This document shows, piece after piece, positions 1 through 7,843 of a stretch of DNA of 64,000 bases (its first letter is position 1; every line of letters begins with the position of its first letter). Source of the stretch: Chitinophaga sp. YR573. Its GTDB lineage: Bacteria > Bacteroidota > Bacteroidia > Chitinophagales > Chitinophagaceae. A model generated the notes under the pieces. The model saw only the letters and a program-made list of their open reading frames with translations. It was not told the origin of the DNA and made no database searches. Location: positions 2,373,199 to 2,437,198 of the forward strand of contig NZ_FOJF01000001.1 of assembly GCF_900110995.1 (NCBI RefSeq), in the 5' to 3' direction. A program made the position numbers and the translations under genes.

Positions 1-100
1 TATTGGTTAAAAATGGGTTATAATATATCACAACTAACTGTTTATCAATACAGAAAAGTTATATTATACATTTATATATATAAGGATCATAGGATCATTT

Positions 101-1705
101 TCACATTGCTTTTATATCCATAAGGCGTTCTTCAAACTCATCTTTTGGAATAATTGCCTTGTTTTTGATCTTGGTTTTATAAGTATAAATTGTGTTTACA
201 GAGTATTCTAATATCTGGGCTATTTTTACATTATCACTAATACCGATTCTGATGAGGGCGAATATTCTGAGATCGGTGTTCAATAGTTCATTATCCTTTA
301 ATCTGATCTGATCTTCTTCCCGGAAGAAAGAATTAAATACCCCTACGAAGTTCGGAAAGATCTTCAGAAAGATACGATCAAAATTCCGAAATAACTCTTC
401 CCGTTCTTCTTTCAGATCAATATTATTTACAAGGTATTTTACCTCTCCGTATTTATTATCGGTTAATTTTTGATCAGCCAGTTTTTTAAATTTCTTGATT
501 TTGTCCAGGTAAGCAGAGTTCACCTGGAAACAATAACCGATGTACTCTTCTTTAATTGTGTTTGCCTCCATCAGTTTATAATTGATTTCCTGCTGGAGAG
601 CATGGGCTGCCGTAATTACTTTCTGAGCTGCCTGTAACTTTTTATATTGTCTGAGGATGATCACCCCCAGCCATACCAGTAAAAGCAAAAGAAGTGTAAC
701 GATGGCGGCATAGGCAAACAACAGTTTCTTCTGCCCCTCTACTGTATTGATCTTTTCGCTCTCAATAATGGGAAGGATCGCGCTCACCTGTACTTTGCGC
801 AGACGGGCTCCATAAAATGAGGCATCCGCAACGGCATACTCTATATAACGGGAGGCATGTTTTACATCCTGTTCTTTAAATAACAGACCTGCCAGGATAA
901 ACATGGCCGTTGTTTCTTTCGTACTGGAAGCAATGTCAGCGATAGCTGCTCTTGTCATCATAATGATGGCGCTATCCTTTTTGCCGGTGCGTATATATAT
1001 ATTACCAAGAGAAGAGGTGGCGATGGCTACCTGGTGGGTAGTAAGATTCTTCAAGGCCACAGCACGCACATAATAATACCGGGCACTATCCATATTCCCC
1101 ATTTTCTGATACATCAACCCATAATTGTATTCGTAACTAAACGAATGCGGTTTAAAAAGTATCAGGGCAGAATCCATACAGCTATTTCCCTGCAGGGTAT
1201 ATCCCGGAGCAAAGTATTGATCGCTGCTGTAATCAGATAAATCATAATAATACCTTCCTTTCAGCGTGTAATATTCAGCCCTGGCACTATCGGAGAGAGC
1301 CGCTACATCAATAGCTGCCAGATAGTCACCGGCTTCTTTGAACATGCCGGAAGAAAGCAGCACAAAACCCAGTTTAATACCTGCATAATTGATCCTGGCC
1401 GGGTCATTCATCTGCCTGGCCAGCGCCTGCAACTGCTGGGCATAGGCAAAGGCGGAATCATATTTAAACACTTTGTACTGTTCATACAACTCCTGACAAA
1501 CAGCATATCGCTGTTGTAATGACAGATGTTCATCTTTTTGTAAGGCCTTTCTTAATATATTGATCTGCTGAACTTTTTCCGCATCGTACGTCGCTGCTTT
1601 ATCAATCGTGCGGTTCAACTGGTTTAATAAACTATCATTACCCGAACGGGCATATGCTCTTCCTGCAGTTAATAATAATAACAAACAGATATACTTACAC
1701 TTCAT
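101..1705 (-). CDS. TPR-type signalling protein with C-terminal HTH (DUF6377-like)
   Basis: A 534-aa protein. I start it at MKCKYICLLLLL, which gives a signal peptide; the longer frame to 1765 would run into the WYL gene. The layout is: exported tetratricopeptide-like helices (about residues 30-320), one transmembrane helix (about 335-357, AAIVTLLLLLLVWLGVIIL), a cytoplasmic helical region, and a C-terminal segment reading LRIFALIRIGISDNVKIAQIL then SVNTIYTYKTKIKNKA. That segment looks like a LuxR-type helix-turn-helix. This layout (sensor repeats outside, TM, DNA-binding tail inside) is common in Bacteroidetes DUF6377-type regulators. The signal and targets are unknown. It lies 28 bp downstream of the WYL regulator on the same strand and could be co-transcribed with it. 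Confidence 0.75.
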   Translation of the reverse strand: MKCKYICLLLLLTAGRAYARSGNDSLLNQLNRTIDKAATYDAEKVQQINILRKALQKDEHLSLQQRYAVCQELYEQYKVFKYDSAFAYAQQLQALARQMNDPARINYAGIKLGFVLLSSGMFKEAGDYLAAIDVAALSDSARAEYYTLKGRYYYDLSDYSSDQYFAPGYTLQGNSCMDSALILFKPHSFSYEYNYGLMYQKMGNMDSARYYYVRAVALKNLTTHQVAIATSSLGNIYIRTGKKDSAIIMMTRAAIADIASSTKETTAMFILAGLLFKEQDVKHASRYIEYAVADASFYGARLRKVQVSAILPIIESEKINTVEGQKKLLFAYAAIVTLLLLLLVWLGVIILRQYKKLQAAQKVITAAHALQQEINYKLMEANTIKEEYIGYCFQVNSAYLDKIKKFKKLADQKLTDNKYGEVKYLVNNIDLKEEREELFRNFDRIFLKIFPNFVGVFNSFFREEDQIRLKDNELLNTDLRIFALIRIGISDNVKIAQILEYSVNTIYTYKTKIKNKAIIPKDEFEERLMDIKAM

Positions 1706-1733
1706 TAGTTCATTTTTGTGGAATATCAGCTGA

Positions 1734-2771
1734 TTACGAAGCATTAACCGCCCCGTTCTCATCATTATAATTATACACTCCCTGCTTTAGCTTCTTAAAA
1801 ATCCGCTTGCGCAAAAATTCGGGCGCTAATACCCTCATGCCTTCTGCATAACCCAATATCTCTCTTTCCAGCTCAAAATTCAATTGTACTTTCAGATTGA
1901 TAATAATCCCATCTTCTTTTGTTTCCAGCAATTTCTGGGAATGGTGCATCGGTTTGGTGGTTACATATGGCGCATGCTCATTACTCACAAATAGTTTTAC
2001 GTTACCGGCCCTCAATGTACTGCTGACCGTCACACCTATTACATCCTTATAATACTCAGATGGGGTAATCTCATCATTATCAACATATAAAGTATCTTCC
2101 GCTATAACAAGATTCTCTATTCTGTCCAGTGCCAGGTTCATGATCTGCAAGCCTTTCCCCTTCACGCCTACTGCAAACCAGCGATTCTTAAACTCTTTCA
2201 GCCACCATACATGAAAAACAAAGGACCTCTCTTCCTTAGCCCGGAACGACTGATACGTTATCATCATCGCCTTTTGCTGTATAACGGATTGATAGAGCAT
2301 TTCCAGGTATTCCAGCCCTTTCAGCCGCTCGTTCTTTTCAAAGTCAATAATCGTTTGAGTGTTATGTGCAGCAGCGTACACGTGGTCCTCTAATTTCTGC
2401 ACCACCTCATTCAGACTACTAAAATGAGAGAACCCTTTGAATTGTTTCAAAATCTCCACCGCTTCATTCATACGCCCCAGGTCCTGTTCATTCAACGGTA
2501 TATTGGTTATACTGTATGCAGGGTCCTCGTAGGTATAATACTTCTTGCTTACAACAATGATAGGCGCATTATATCCCAGTTTATCACTCCGCATCAGCTG
2601 CAGGTCCGCCTGTACGGAACGCCGGCTGATACCTTTATCAATCCCCTCATAGTCATACAATGCATCAGACACGGCATCTATGAGGTTCTCCAGCGTCCAC
2701 TTTCTACGTCGGTTCCGCAGGCATGCATCAATAGTTTTATAGCGGATTAAAGCATTTTTGTTGACGGGCAT
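1734..2771 (-). CDS. WYL-domain transcriptional regulator
   Basis: A 345-aa protein with an N-terminal winged helix (RRKWTLENLIDAV, then ISRRSVQADLQLMR as the recognition helix) and a central/C-terminal WYL domain (about residues 165-240: ITYQSFRAKEERSF, then HVWWLKEFKNRWFAVGV). The usual W-Y-L signature reads W-F-A here. WYL domains sense nucleic-acid-type ligands and commonly control defence or RNA/DNA-damage loci. It is transcribed divergently from the tRNA-like segment and Band-7 gene, which makes it the prime candidate regulator of that island. Two TGCGCA palindromes sit 38 and 51 bp upstream of its start codon. Confidence 0.85.
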   Translation of the reverse strand: MPVNKNALIRYKTIDACLRNRRRKWTLENLIDAVSDALYDYEGIDKGISRRSVQADLQLMRSDKLGYNAPIIVVSKKYYTYEDPAYSITNIPLNEQDLGRMNEAVEILKQFKGFSHFSSLNEVVQKLEDHVYAAAHNTQTIIDFEKNERLKGLEYLEMLYQSVIQQKAMMITYQSFRAKEERSFVFHVWWLKEFKNRWFAVGVKGKGLQIMNLALDRIENLVIAEDTLYVDNDEITPSEYYKDVIGVTVSSTLRAGNVKLFVSNEHAPYVTTKPMHHSQKLLETKEDGIIINLKVQLNFELEREILGYAEGMRVLAPEFLRKRIFKKLKQGVYNYNDENGAVNAS

Positions 2772-2808
2772 CCATAGAATTTTTCAAAAAGTAGGAAAAA
2801 AAATCTAT

Positions 2809-2827
2809 TGCGCAAAAAAACTGCGCA
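2809..2827. promoter_or_regulatory. Paired TGCGCA palindromes, candidate WYL operator
   Basis: TGCGCA, a self-complementary hexamer, occurs at 2809-2814 and 2822-2827. The 13-bp centre spacing places both on nearly one DNA face. They lie between the divergent WYL gene and the ncRNA/Band-7 unit, just upstream of a -7-like AACCTTTG at 2837-2844. They occupy the place where a -33 TTTG would be expected, and none is present. Assignment to the WYL protein is inference from position. Confidence 0.4.
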
Positions 2828-2849
2828 CTTGTCTTCAACCTTTGCATTG

Positions 2850-3245
2850 CACTAATGTTAGTAACGGACCTGATGATGGTTTCTGATAGCCCTCATAGTA
2901 TTGCCTGCCCATGGTGGGTAATATGCTGCTGTTACAGAAATGCTTTCCGTGGTTGAGGGTTCAAATCCCTCGCCTCTCTGGTAAGGCTCATTGGTTGAAC
3001 CAAACAGATGGATTACGAATCCAATCACTGAAAGTTGGCAGACTTTAAAACTGTCACCACCTGAGGGAAACAGGAAAAGCAACCTGGCTCAGAACAAAAG
3101 GTTCTATAGCAGTCTGTTGCCGGCCTGACAAAGGCAGATACCGCGGTTGACTGTTCTCCGGCTTTTAAGTGCCCCAAAACTTAAAACCTGTTGAACAAAC
3201 ATCCACTTAAGCCCGGCTCCGCCTGATACGGATTGGAAGCTTTGA
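2850..3245 (+). ncRNA. Structured untranslated RNA with tRNA-like arms
   Basis: About 400 nt with no credible ORF between the divergent promoter region and the Band-7 start. Visible arms: TTTCTG 2880-2885 with CAGAAA 2935-2940, enclosing GTATTGCC 2898-2905 with GGTAATAT 2917-2924; a textbook T-arm GAGGG-TTCAAAT-CCCTC at 2955-2971 followed by GCCTCTC; TTGGT/ACCAA at 2991-3003; TGGA-TTACGAA-TCCA at 3009-3023, which reads like an anticodon arm with T33 and A37; GGCAG/CTGTC at 3037-3055 around TTTAAAA; AGAAC/GTTCT at 3091-3105; GCCGG/CCGGC at 3119-3162; TTTTAAGT/ACTTAAAA at 3163-3186. No strand complementary to GCCTCTC was found, so it is not an ordinary tRNA. Band-7 modules with a cognate tRNA-like RNA are described in RNA-repair loci. 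Ends are approximate. Confidence 0.55.
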
Positions 3246-3278
3246 CCTGTTTTCTTTTTACTTTTTTAAACTTGATAT

Positions 3279-4385
3279 ATGACACTTAGAACAAATGTTG
3301 CTGCTTATCACAAAGCATTGGTATTAAAAAACAACAGACTTGTAAAATTACTGGCAGAAGGAAAATACTGGGTGGCACCCGGAGCAACTGTGATCAGTTA
3401 TGATATGACCCAGCCTTTCATTGCGCCCTTAGATATAAACATGCTGTTGCAGGATGCTGCACTGGCAGAAGCACTATTAGTTATTGATGTAAAGCAGAAT
3501 GAACTGGTATTGTTATATGAAAACGGATTATTTAAATCAGTCCTGGCTGCCGGAAGATATGCTTTCTGGAAGGGCGTCATTACATATACTACTATTAGTA
3601 TAGACCTGGGTAAATATGAGATCACAGAGCCAGTAGACAGAGCTATTCTGTTAAGACCTGATCTTGCTCCTTATGTAAAGACATATACTATAGAGTCTTA
3701 TGAACAGGGCTTGTTATATGAGGATGGGAAGTTCAGGAAGAAGCTGGAGGCAGGTATTTACTACTTCTGGAAAACGCCTGCTGTATTAGCTGTATATATA
3801 TCAGATACCCGGCAGTTACAGATAGAAATGAACGGACAGGAAATTCTTACAAAAGATAAAGCCAATATCCGTTTAAACTGCTCTTTGATGTACAAGATAT
3901 CTGATATCTTCAAGGTAATAGAAAGCAAGGAATACGACAAGCAGTTGTACGTATTACTACAGCTGGCATTAAGAGAACAGGTTTCTGCCTATACACTGGA
4001 TGAACTCCTGGATAAGCGGGATACTATTTCTGCACTGGTACTGTCCGCTGTAAAAGAAAAGGCAGAGGCATTGGGTGTTACGGTATCCGATTGCGGTATC
4101 AGGGATATCATCTTACCAGGTGATGTGAAGGAGATCATGAACCAGGTATTGGTAGCGGAGAAGAAAGCGCAGGCGAACATCATCATGCGTCGGGAAGAAA
4201 CAGCCAGTACGCGTAGCTTGCTGAATACCGCCAGATTGATGGAAGAAAACGAAATGCTTTTCAAGTTGAAGGAAATGGAATACGTTGAGAAGATCGCTGA
4301 TAAGATCAGTAGTATTTCTGTAAATGGCGGGGGAGACCTTGTCGGACAGTTAAAGCAGATTTTTATACCTCAGAAAAAGGGATGA
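3279..4385 (+). CDS. Band-7/SPFH (slipin-like) scaffold protein
   Basis: A 368-aa protein. The central SPFH/Band-7 domain spans about residues 170-300 (LTKDKANIRLNCSLMYKI, then ALREQVSAYTLDELLDKRD, then GIRDIILPGDVKEIMNQVL), followed by an Ala/Glu/Arg-rich coiled coil (about 285-345). Unlike typical slipins it has no N-terminal transmembrane helix. Instead the N-terminus holds three copies of a short unit at about 11-32, 75-98 and 142-165 (for example LLYENGLFKSVLAAGRYAFW and LLYEDGKFRKKLEAGIYYFW). This suggests a soluble oligomeric scaffold. The upstream tRNA-like segment is probably its 5' leader or a co-transcribed partner RNA. By analogy with RNA-repair loci it may organise RNA processing around that RNA; this is inference. 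Confidence 0.8.
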   Translation: MTLRTNVAAYHKALVLKNNRLVKLLAEGKYWVAPGATVISYDMTQPFIAPLDINMLLQDAALAEALLVIDVKQNELVLLYENGLFKSVLAAGRYAFWKGVITYTTISIDLGKYEITEPVDRAILLRPDLAPYVKTYTIESYEQGLLYEDGKFRKKLEAGIYYFWKTPAVLAVYISDTRQLQIEMNGQEILTKDKANIRLNCSLMYKISDIFKVIESKEYDKQLYVLLQLALREQVSAYTLDELLDKRDTISALVLSAVKEKAEALGVTVSDCGIRDIILPGDVKEIMNQVLVAEKKAQANIIMRREETASTRSLLNTARLMEENEMLFKLKEMEYVEKIADKISSISVNGGGDLVGQLKQIFIPQKKG

Positions 4386-4406
4386 CAATAGTCATCCTTT
4401 TTTTAT
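4379..4406 (+). terminator. Terminator overlapping the Band-7 stop codon
   Basis: GGATGAC-AATA-GTCATCC followed by seven T. The stem includes the TGA stop, so the transcript from the tRNA-like region probably ends directly after the Band-7 frame. Confidence 0.8.
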
Positions 4407-4463
4407 ATAAAACCATGGTTTTCAGGGATGCCGGGACAATACAAAGAAGTGTAATTTTATTAC

Positions 4464-4994
4464 ATGCTTAAAATCGTCATTACTACGTTTTTTGTTCTGT
4501 TGACAATAGCTATCGGCTGCTATTTTTTCCTTTCTTACAGGTTGGATACAATCATTGTATATGACAGGGAAGAAGCCTATACCAATGTAGGCAATCATCT
4601 TTCTATAAAGCCGGAGTTTATGATCAATAGTGATAAAGAGTTAAGGGTTTTCCTCAACTTCGAAAACGTACATGAGGTGATCCATATAAAGACCCTGGAT
4701 GTTACAGTAAGCTCTTCTTCCTTAATGTCTGTTACTTCTAATCTATGCGATACGGATCCACTTGTACCAACCTTCTACGAATTACCGGAGAATTGCAAAC
4801 TGGTACATCCTGGTTATGAGTCTTCTTCCGGTTCTATTACTTTCGCATTCGATAGCCGCAGGGCAGGCAACAGTTATCTTGTTACGGTGAAGGGAACTAT
4901 TCTCAGCAGTCCCAATCAGCCACCCACTACTTTCACTAAACAGATTACTATCAGAAAGAAAACAGTTGTCAGTGAGAGAAGCTGGTTATTTTAA
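4464..4994 (+). CDS. Hypothetical membrane-anchored protein
   Basis: A 176-aa protein of no recognised family. The N-terminus is a single transmembrane helix or uncleaved signal (MLKIVITTFFVLLTIAIGCYF). The rest is beta-rich with many Ser/Thr residues and only two cysteines after the helix (SNLCDTD, LPENCKL), which could form a disulfide outside the membrane. It follows the Band-7 terminator, has a -7-like TAATTTTA just upstream, and converges on the nucleotidyltransferase pair with a 4-bp overlap. The link to the RNA-repair genes is position only. Confidence 0.6.
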   Translation: MLKIVITTFFVLLTIAIGCYFFLSYRLDTIIVYDREEAYTNVGNHLSIKPEFMINSDKELRVFLNFENVHEVIHIKTLDVTVSSSSLMSVTSNLCDTDPLVPTFYELPENCKLVHPGYESSSGSITFAFDSRRAGNSYLVTVKGTILSSPNQPPTTFTKQITIRKKTVVSERSWLF

Positions 4995-6037
4995 TAAAAT
5001 TGTTCCCGTATCTGTATAAGAACTTCTTCTGCTTTTTTCTCATTGGGCATCTCAGGCAAATCTGAATTAAGATATAATTCATCTATCCGTTCCAGCTTTT
5101 CTGCCACCATCTTTAATAAGTCTTCATATTCAAAAGCCCCGCTTCTTATTTTTAACAGGAAATCCCTGTCATTCCTTTGCACAATTACTTTATGTTCTGC
5201 TGCTATTTCTTCTGCCATACTTAACAAGCGAAAAGTATGCATCATGTTTTTTGCATCATAGTTCTTCCCATGGGAAAGCGTATTCTGATATCTTGCTTCA
5301 TTCCTTTTCTTTACCCATTCCCAGTATTCATAGTATTCTTTACAATATACAGAATAACCATCCTTATTAAAGTTCATGACGCCTTGTGGCATCATATCTT
5401 TGGGGATAGAACTCAATTGCACATCATTTGCCTGCTCTCCGGACACAATGCCTTTTAGCTTTTCACCATGATATAATAAGTATACATCTTTAAAATGAGG
5501 CAGGTTTGTTAAGCCACAATTCTCCTGAGAATATCCATGCTGAGTTAACCATTCCTGAAGTGGGATACTACCATTTCCTTCTACAACGTAGCAAAAGTCC
5601 AGTACCCTTTTTCTTTCCTCACCTACCGGCTTATGTATTTTCTTATTAAGCCCTTTTGCCTTCTTCACTTGTGTTGCTGCATAACCTGCAAATGTATCCT
5701 TACATAACTTAGACAGGAAATCCTCTACACGGATCAGTGACATTAAAGGATGACGGAATAATACACTCTGCTCCGGAGTTCCCAATAACTCCATGATGTT
5801 TGGATTATTCTTACTCAGCAGATCTATGAACCTGCCTATTTCAAAATACACCTCATCATTTGTCTCATTGGATAACTGCGGTACATAATGCAGTCCATAT
5901 AATTGCTGTTGCCGCAACACAAAAATCCCCTTTATATCTGTATCTGATGTTGGCAGGTGTAACTGTTGTGCTCTGCTACCACTGATGCATTTCAGTAAAA
6001 GATGTTGTGGTTCGGATATCAGCTGTTCAAAGGTCAT
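4991..6037 (-). CDS. RlaP-like nucleotidyltransferase (larger copy)
   Basis: A 348-aa DNA-polymerase-beta-fold nucleotidyltransferase. The active-site signature is Gly20-Ser21 followed by Asp32-x-Asp34 (CISGSRAQQLHLP, then SDTDIKG). The rest is helical, with a conserved-looking VKKAKGLNKKIHKP block and GKNYDAKNMMHTFRLL near residues 255-270. The fold and the GSRA...SDxDxxG form match the RlaP family, which occurs beside RNA ligases and other RNA-end-processing enzymes. Its start codon shares one base with the stop of the upstream paralogue (TAATG), so the two are translationally coupled. The substrate is probably an RNA end; this is not proven by sequence. Confidence 0.75.
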   Translation of the reverse strand: MTFEQLISEPQHLLLKCISGSRAQQLHLPTSDTDIKGIFVLRQQQLYGLHYVPQLSNETNDEVYFEIGRFIDLLSKNNPNIMELLGTPEQSVLFRHPLMSLIRVEDFLSKLCKDTFAGYAATQVKKAKGLNKKIHKPVGEERKRVLDFCYVVEGNGSIPLQEWLTQHGYSQENCGLTNLPHFKDVYLLYHGEKLKGIVSGEQANDVQLSSIPKDMMPQGVMNFNKDGYSVYCKEYYEYWEWVKKRNEARYQNTLSHGKNYDAKNMMHTFRLLSMAEEIAAEHKVIVQRNDRDFLLKIRSGAFEYEDLLKMVAEKLERIDELYLNSDLPEMPNEKKAEEVLIQIREQFY

Positions 6038-6789
6038 TACTTAATATATTTTCTGAATAAAATATCCAGTTCCTGTGTATCATTCTTTAGTGCAGGTATA
6101 TCAGAAGATCTTTCCTCGCAGTAAGCTAATGTTGATGTTATCCATTCCTGTAATAATGGAACTGGTGCGATCACTCCTTTCTCATCTGCTACTTTTTTCT
6201 TTTCCAGCAGATCATCAATAACAGTATTCCATTGCTCATCTGTAATCAGCGTCCGGAGCTGATCGAATGTCATAGGAGGCAGGCTTCCTTTTTCTACGAT
6301 CCATAACGCAGATAATAGTGGGCGTAATGCATAGAAGTACTTTTTCATCTTCACCATTTCCTGCTGCAGATCATTTTCAAAAGTATTCTTTGCCATAGAA
6401 AGATAATGATGACAACCCGCACGGTTGGAAAAATACGTTGTTGCCAGTTTTACCAGTTCTTCTTTAAAGCCGCCTGTTTCCATATACACAATGGGAGATT
6501 GCAGCCATTCGTACAATGGTGCATTGGATTTCAGAAACAGCTGTAAAGCTTTTCTTATATCCCAGCCACTGATATCAAGTATTGCATTCACGGGTACTTC
6601 AATCACATCTCGTCTCTCCCTGATACTCAGGTAATCTGTTGTGGGCCTTGCATAAATAAAGCGCACGTCGTAGTCACTATCCGGTGATGCAAATCCCCAG
6701 GCCCTGCTTCCTGACTCACAGGCATATAATATTTTTACCTGCTGCTCTGCTTCGATAGATAACAGCTTGTCTATTATTACACTATTCAT
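6037..6789 (-). CDS. RlaP-like nucleotidyltransferase (YcgL type)
   Basis: A 250-aa protein with an N-terminal polymerase-beta nucleotidyltransferase core: Gly27-Ser28 and Asp39-x-Asp41 (ESGSRAWGFASPDSDYDVRF). It matches the COG3541/RlaP family (RNA repair pathway polymerase-beta family). The C-terminal half is helical (YLSMAKNTFENDLQQEMVKM, then KYFYALRPLLSALWI). It is the first gene of a two-gene minus-strand unit with the 348-aa paralogue, so two different enzymes of this family are made together, perhaps as a heteromeric complex. The 190 bp upstream is AT-rich and divergent from the small-ORF units. Confidence 0.8.
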   Translation of the reverse strand: MNSVIIDKLLSIEAEQQVKILYACESGSRAWGFASPDSDYDVRFIYARPTTDYLSIRERRDVIEVPVNAILDISGWDIRKALQLFLKSNAPLYEWLQSPIVYMETGGFKEELVKLATTYFSNRAGCHHYLSMAKNTFENDLQQEMVKMKKYFYALRPLLSALWIVEKGSLPPMTFDQLRTLITDEQWNTVIDDLLEKKKVADEKGVIAPVPLLQEWITSTLAYCEERSSDIPALKNDTQELDILFRKYIK

Positions 6790-6917
6790 AATCTGATTAT
6801 AATGCTTCTGACCAAAGGTTCTAAAAATAATAAATTATTCAATGAGCGCATAACTACATCATAATTAATTTATTGAATACGGACGACTGTATTAATAAAA
6901 AAATATTCTTTTTAAAA

Positions 6918-6954
6918 TTTGTTATTATCAAAAAAATAAATGCACCTTTGCTTT
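6918..6954 (+). promoter_or_regulatory. Promoter for the small-ORF units
   Basis: TTTG near 6918 lies about 21 nt before a -7-like CACCTTTG, about 25 bp before the first small ORF. The -7 element resembles the AACCTTTG upstream of the tRNA-like RNA (both contain ACCTTTGC), which hints at a shared promoter class. Coordinates are approximate. Confidence 0.4.
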
Positions 6955-6978
6955 GTTAAAATAAATGCAACGACGAAA

Positions 6979-7071
6979 ATGAAATTTATACAGCTACATA
7001 CAAATCCAAAATGTTCAGTACGTCCTTTAGAGGGATTTATTGACTGCGGGGCAAGTTATGCTGTAGAATAA
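6979..7071 (+). CDS. Possible 30-aa peptide in a short terminated transcript
   Basis: ATG to TAA, 30 residues, starting MKFIQLHTNPKCSV and ending CGASYAVE; two Cys. It sits between a promoter-like element and a strong terminator, making a transcript of roughly 170 nt. I recognise no family. It could be a leader peptide, a small protein, or chance coding inside a small RNA. Confidence 0.3.
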   Translation: MKFIQLHTNPKCSVRPLEGFIDCGASYAVE

Positions 7072-7100
7072 GTTTAGATAAACGAATTCAATATAACATA

Positions 7101-7134
7101 AGCCCTGCAAGAGATTGCGGGGCTTTTTATTTTT
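7101..7134 (+). terminator. Rho-independent terminator of first small unit
   Basis: AGCCCTGCAA-GAGA-TTGCGGGGCT (10 bp with one G-T pair), followed by TTTTTATTTTT. Confidence 0.85.
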
Positions 7135-7151
7135 AAATAATTCAGCCGCAC

Positions 7152-7280
7152 ATGCAATTACATTTTGAGAATATAGGTTTTACAAACATGAATGATATAC
7201 AACTATCAGGCGTATGCTATTCTTATAAACCTAGTGAACGCAATCGCATTTATCAACGACCGTTTTATATATGGCCATAA
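7152..7280 (+). CDS. Possible 42-aa peptide in a second short unit
   Basis: ATG to TAA, 42 residues, beginning MQLHFENIGFTNMND and ending RPFYIWP, aromatic-rich. It lies between two strong terminators, so it forms its own short unit upstream of the YkuK-type gene. No family recognised. The coding status is uncertain; the DNA could equally serve as a small RNA. Confidence 0.35.
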   Translation: MQLHFENIGFTNMNDIQLSGVCYSYKPSERNRIYQRPFYIWP

Positions 7281-7300
7281 ATAACTTATGCCCATACAAT

Positions 7301-7339
7301 AAAACCCGGTCGTTCATCACGACCGGGTTTTTTATTTTT
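7301..7339 (+). terminator. Rho-independent terminator of second small unit
   Basis: Perfect 12-bp stem AAAACCCGGTCG / CGACCGGGTTTT with loop TTCATCA, followed by a T-rich tail. It ends 18 bp before the YkuK-type start, so that gene is either read through or expressed from a promoter masked by this hairpin. Confidence 0.9.
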
Positions 7340-7356
7340 CTTAACATAACATAACC

Positions 7357-7842
7357 ATGCAACAAAGCAAGTACTGGAGACGGCTGAATGGTGTCATTAT
7401 CAACAGACCAATTGAAGATGAAATAACCACGATGCTGTCTGCTGAAAAAGAAAACGGCCATGCATTGAAAGTATGCATTGGTACAGATAGTCAGGTAAAA
7501 GGAGCTGTCACTGAATTCGCTACTGTGATAGTCTTTATCCGTAAGGGTAAAGGAGGTTTCATGTACATACACAATGACAGTACACTGCGAAAAATGAGTA
7601 TCAAGGAAAGGATGCTGGTAGAAGTTGGGAAAAGTATTGAAGTAGCATATCCCCTATGCGATATCTTTTCAAGTTATAATATAGATATGGAAATCCATGT
7701 TGATATCAACACAAATCCTTCTTTCAAAAGCAATGATGCATTGAAGGATGCAATGGGATATATCATGGGTATGGGATTCACCTTTAAAGCAAAGCCGCAT
7801 GCTTTCGCAAGCAGCAGCTGCGCCAATAAAATAGTTCATTAA
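7357..7842 (+). CDS. YkuK-family RNase H-fold protein (DUF458)
   Basis: A 161-aa protein of normal length for YkuK/DUF458. Likely acidic metal-binding positions are in CIGTDSQVKG (Asp near 43), the EIHVDINTNP strand (Asp near 117) and SNDALKDAMGYI; the C-terminal block is KPHAFASSSCANKIVH. The RNase H fold suggests metal-dependent cleavage or binding of nucleic acid, but the family's activity is not established. Its place between RlaP-type nucleotidyltransferases and a phosphoesterase fits an RNA-processing role. Confidence 0.8.
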   Translation: MQQSKYWRRLNGVIINRPIEDEITTMLSAEKENGHALKVCIGTDSQVKGAVTEFATVIVFIRKGKGGFMYIHNDSTLRKMSIKERMLVEVGKSIEVAYPLCDIFSSYNIDMEIHVDINTNPSFKSNDALKDAMGYIMGMGFTFKAKPHAFASSSCANKIVH

Positions 7843-7843
7843 A

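Noticed and set aside
2824..2848. Possible sigma-54 promoter (GCAC ... TTGCA) before the tRNA-like RNA
   Set aside because: Spacing between the two parts is wrong for -24/-12, and no sigma-54 activator is nearby. Ordinary Bacteroidetes -7 plus WYL control fits better.
2858..3082. 74-codon minus-strand frame in the tRNA-like region
   Set aside because: It runs against the structured RNA, has no upstream promoter-like element and no family, and its sequence is explained by the hairpins.
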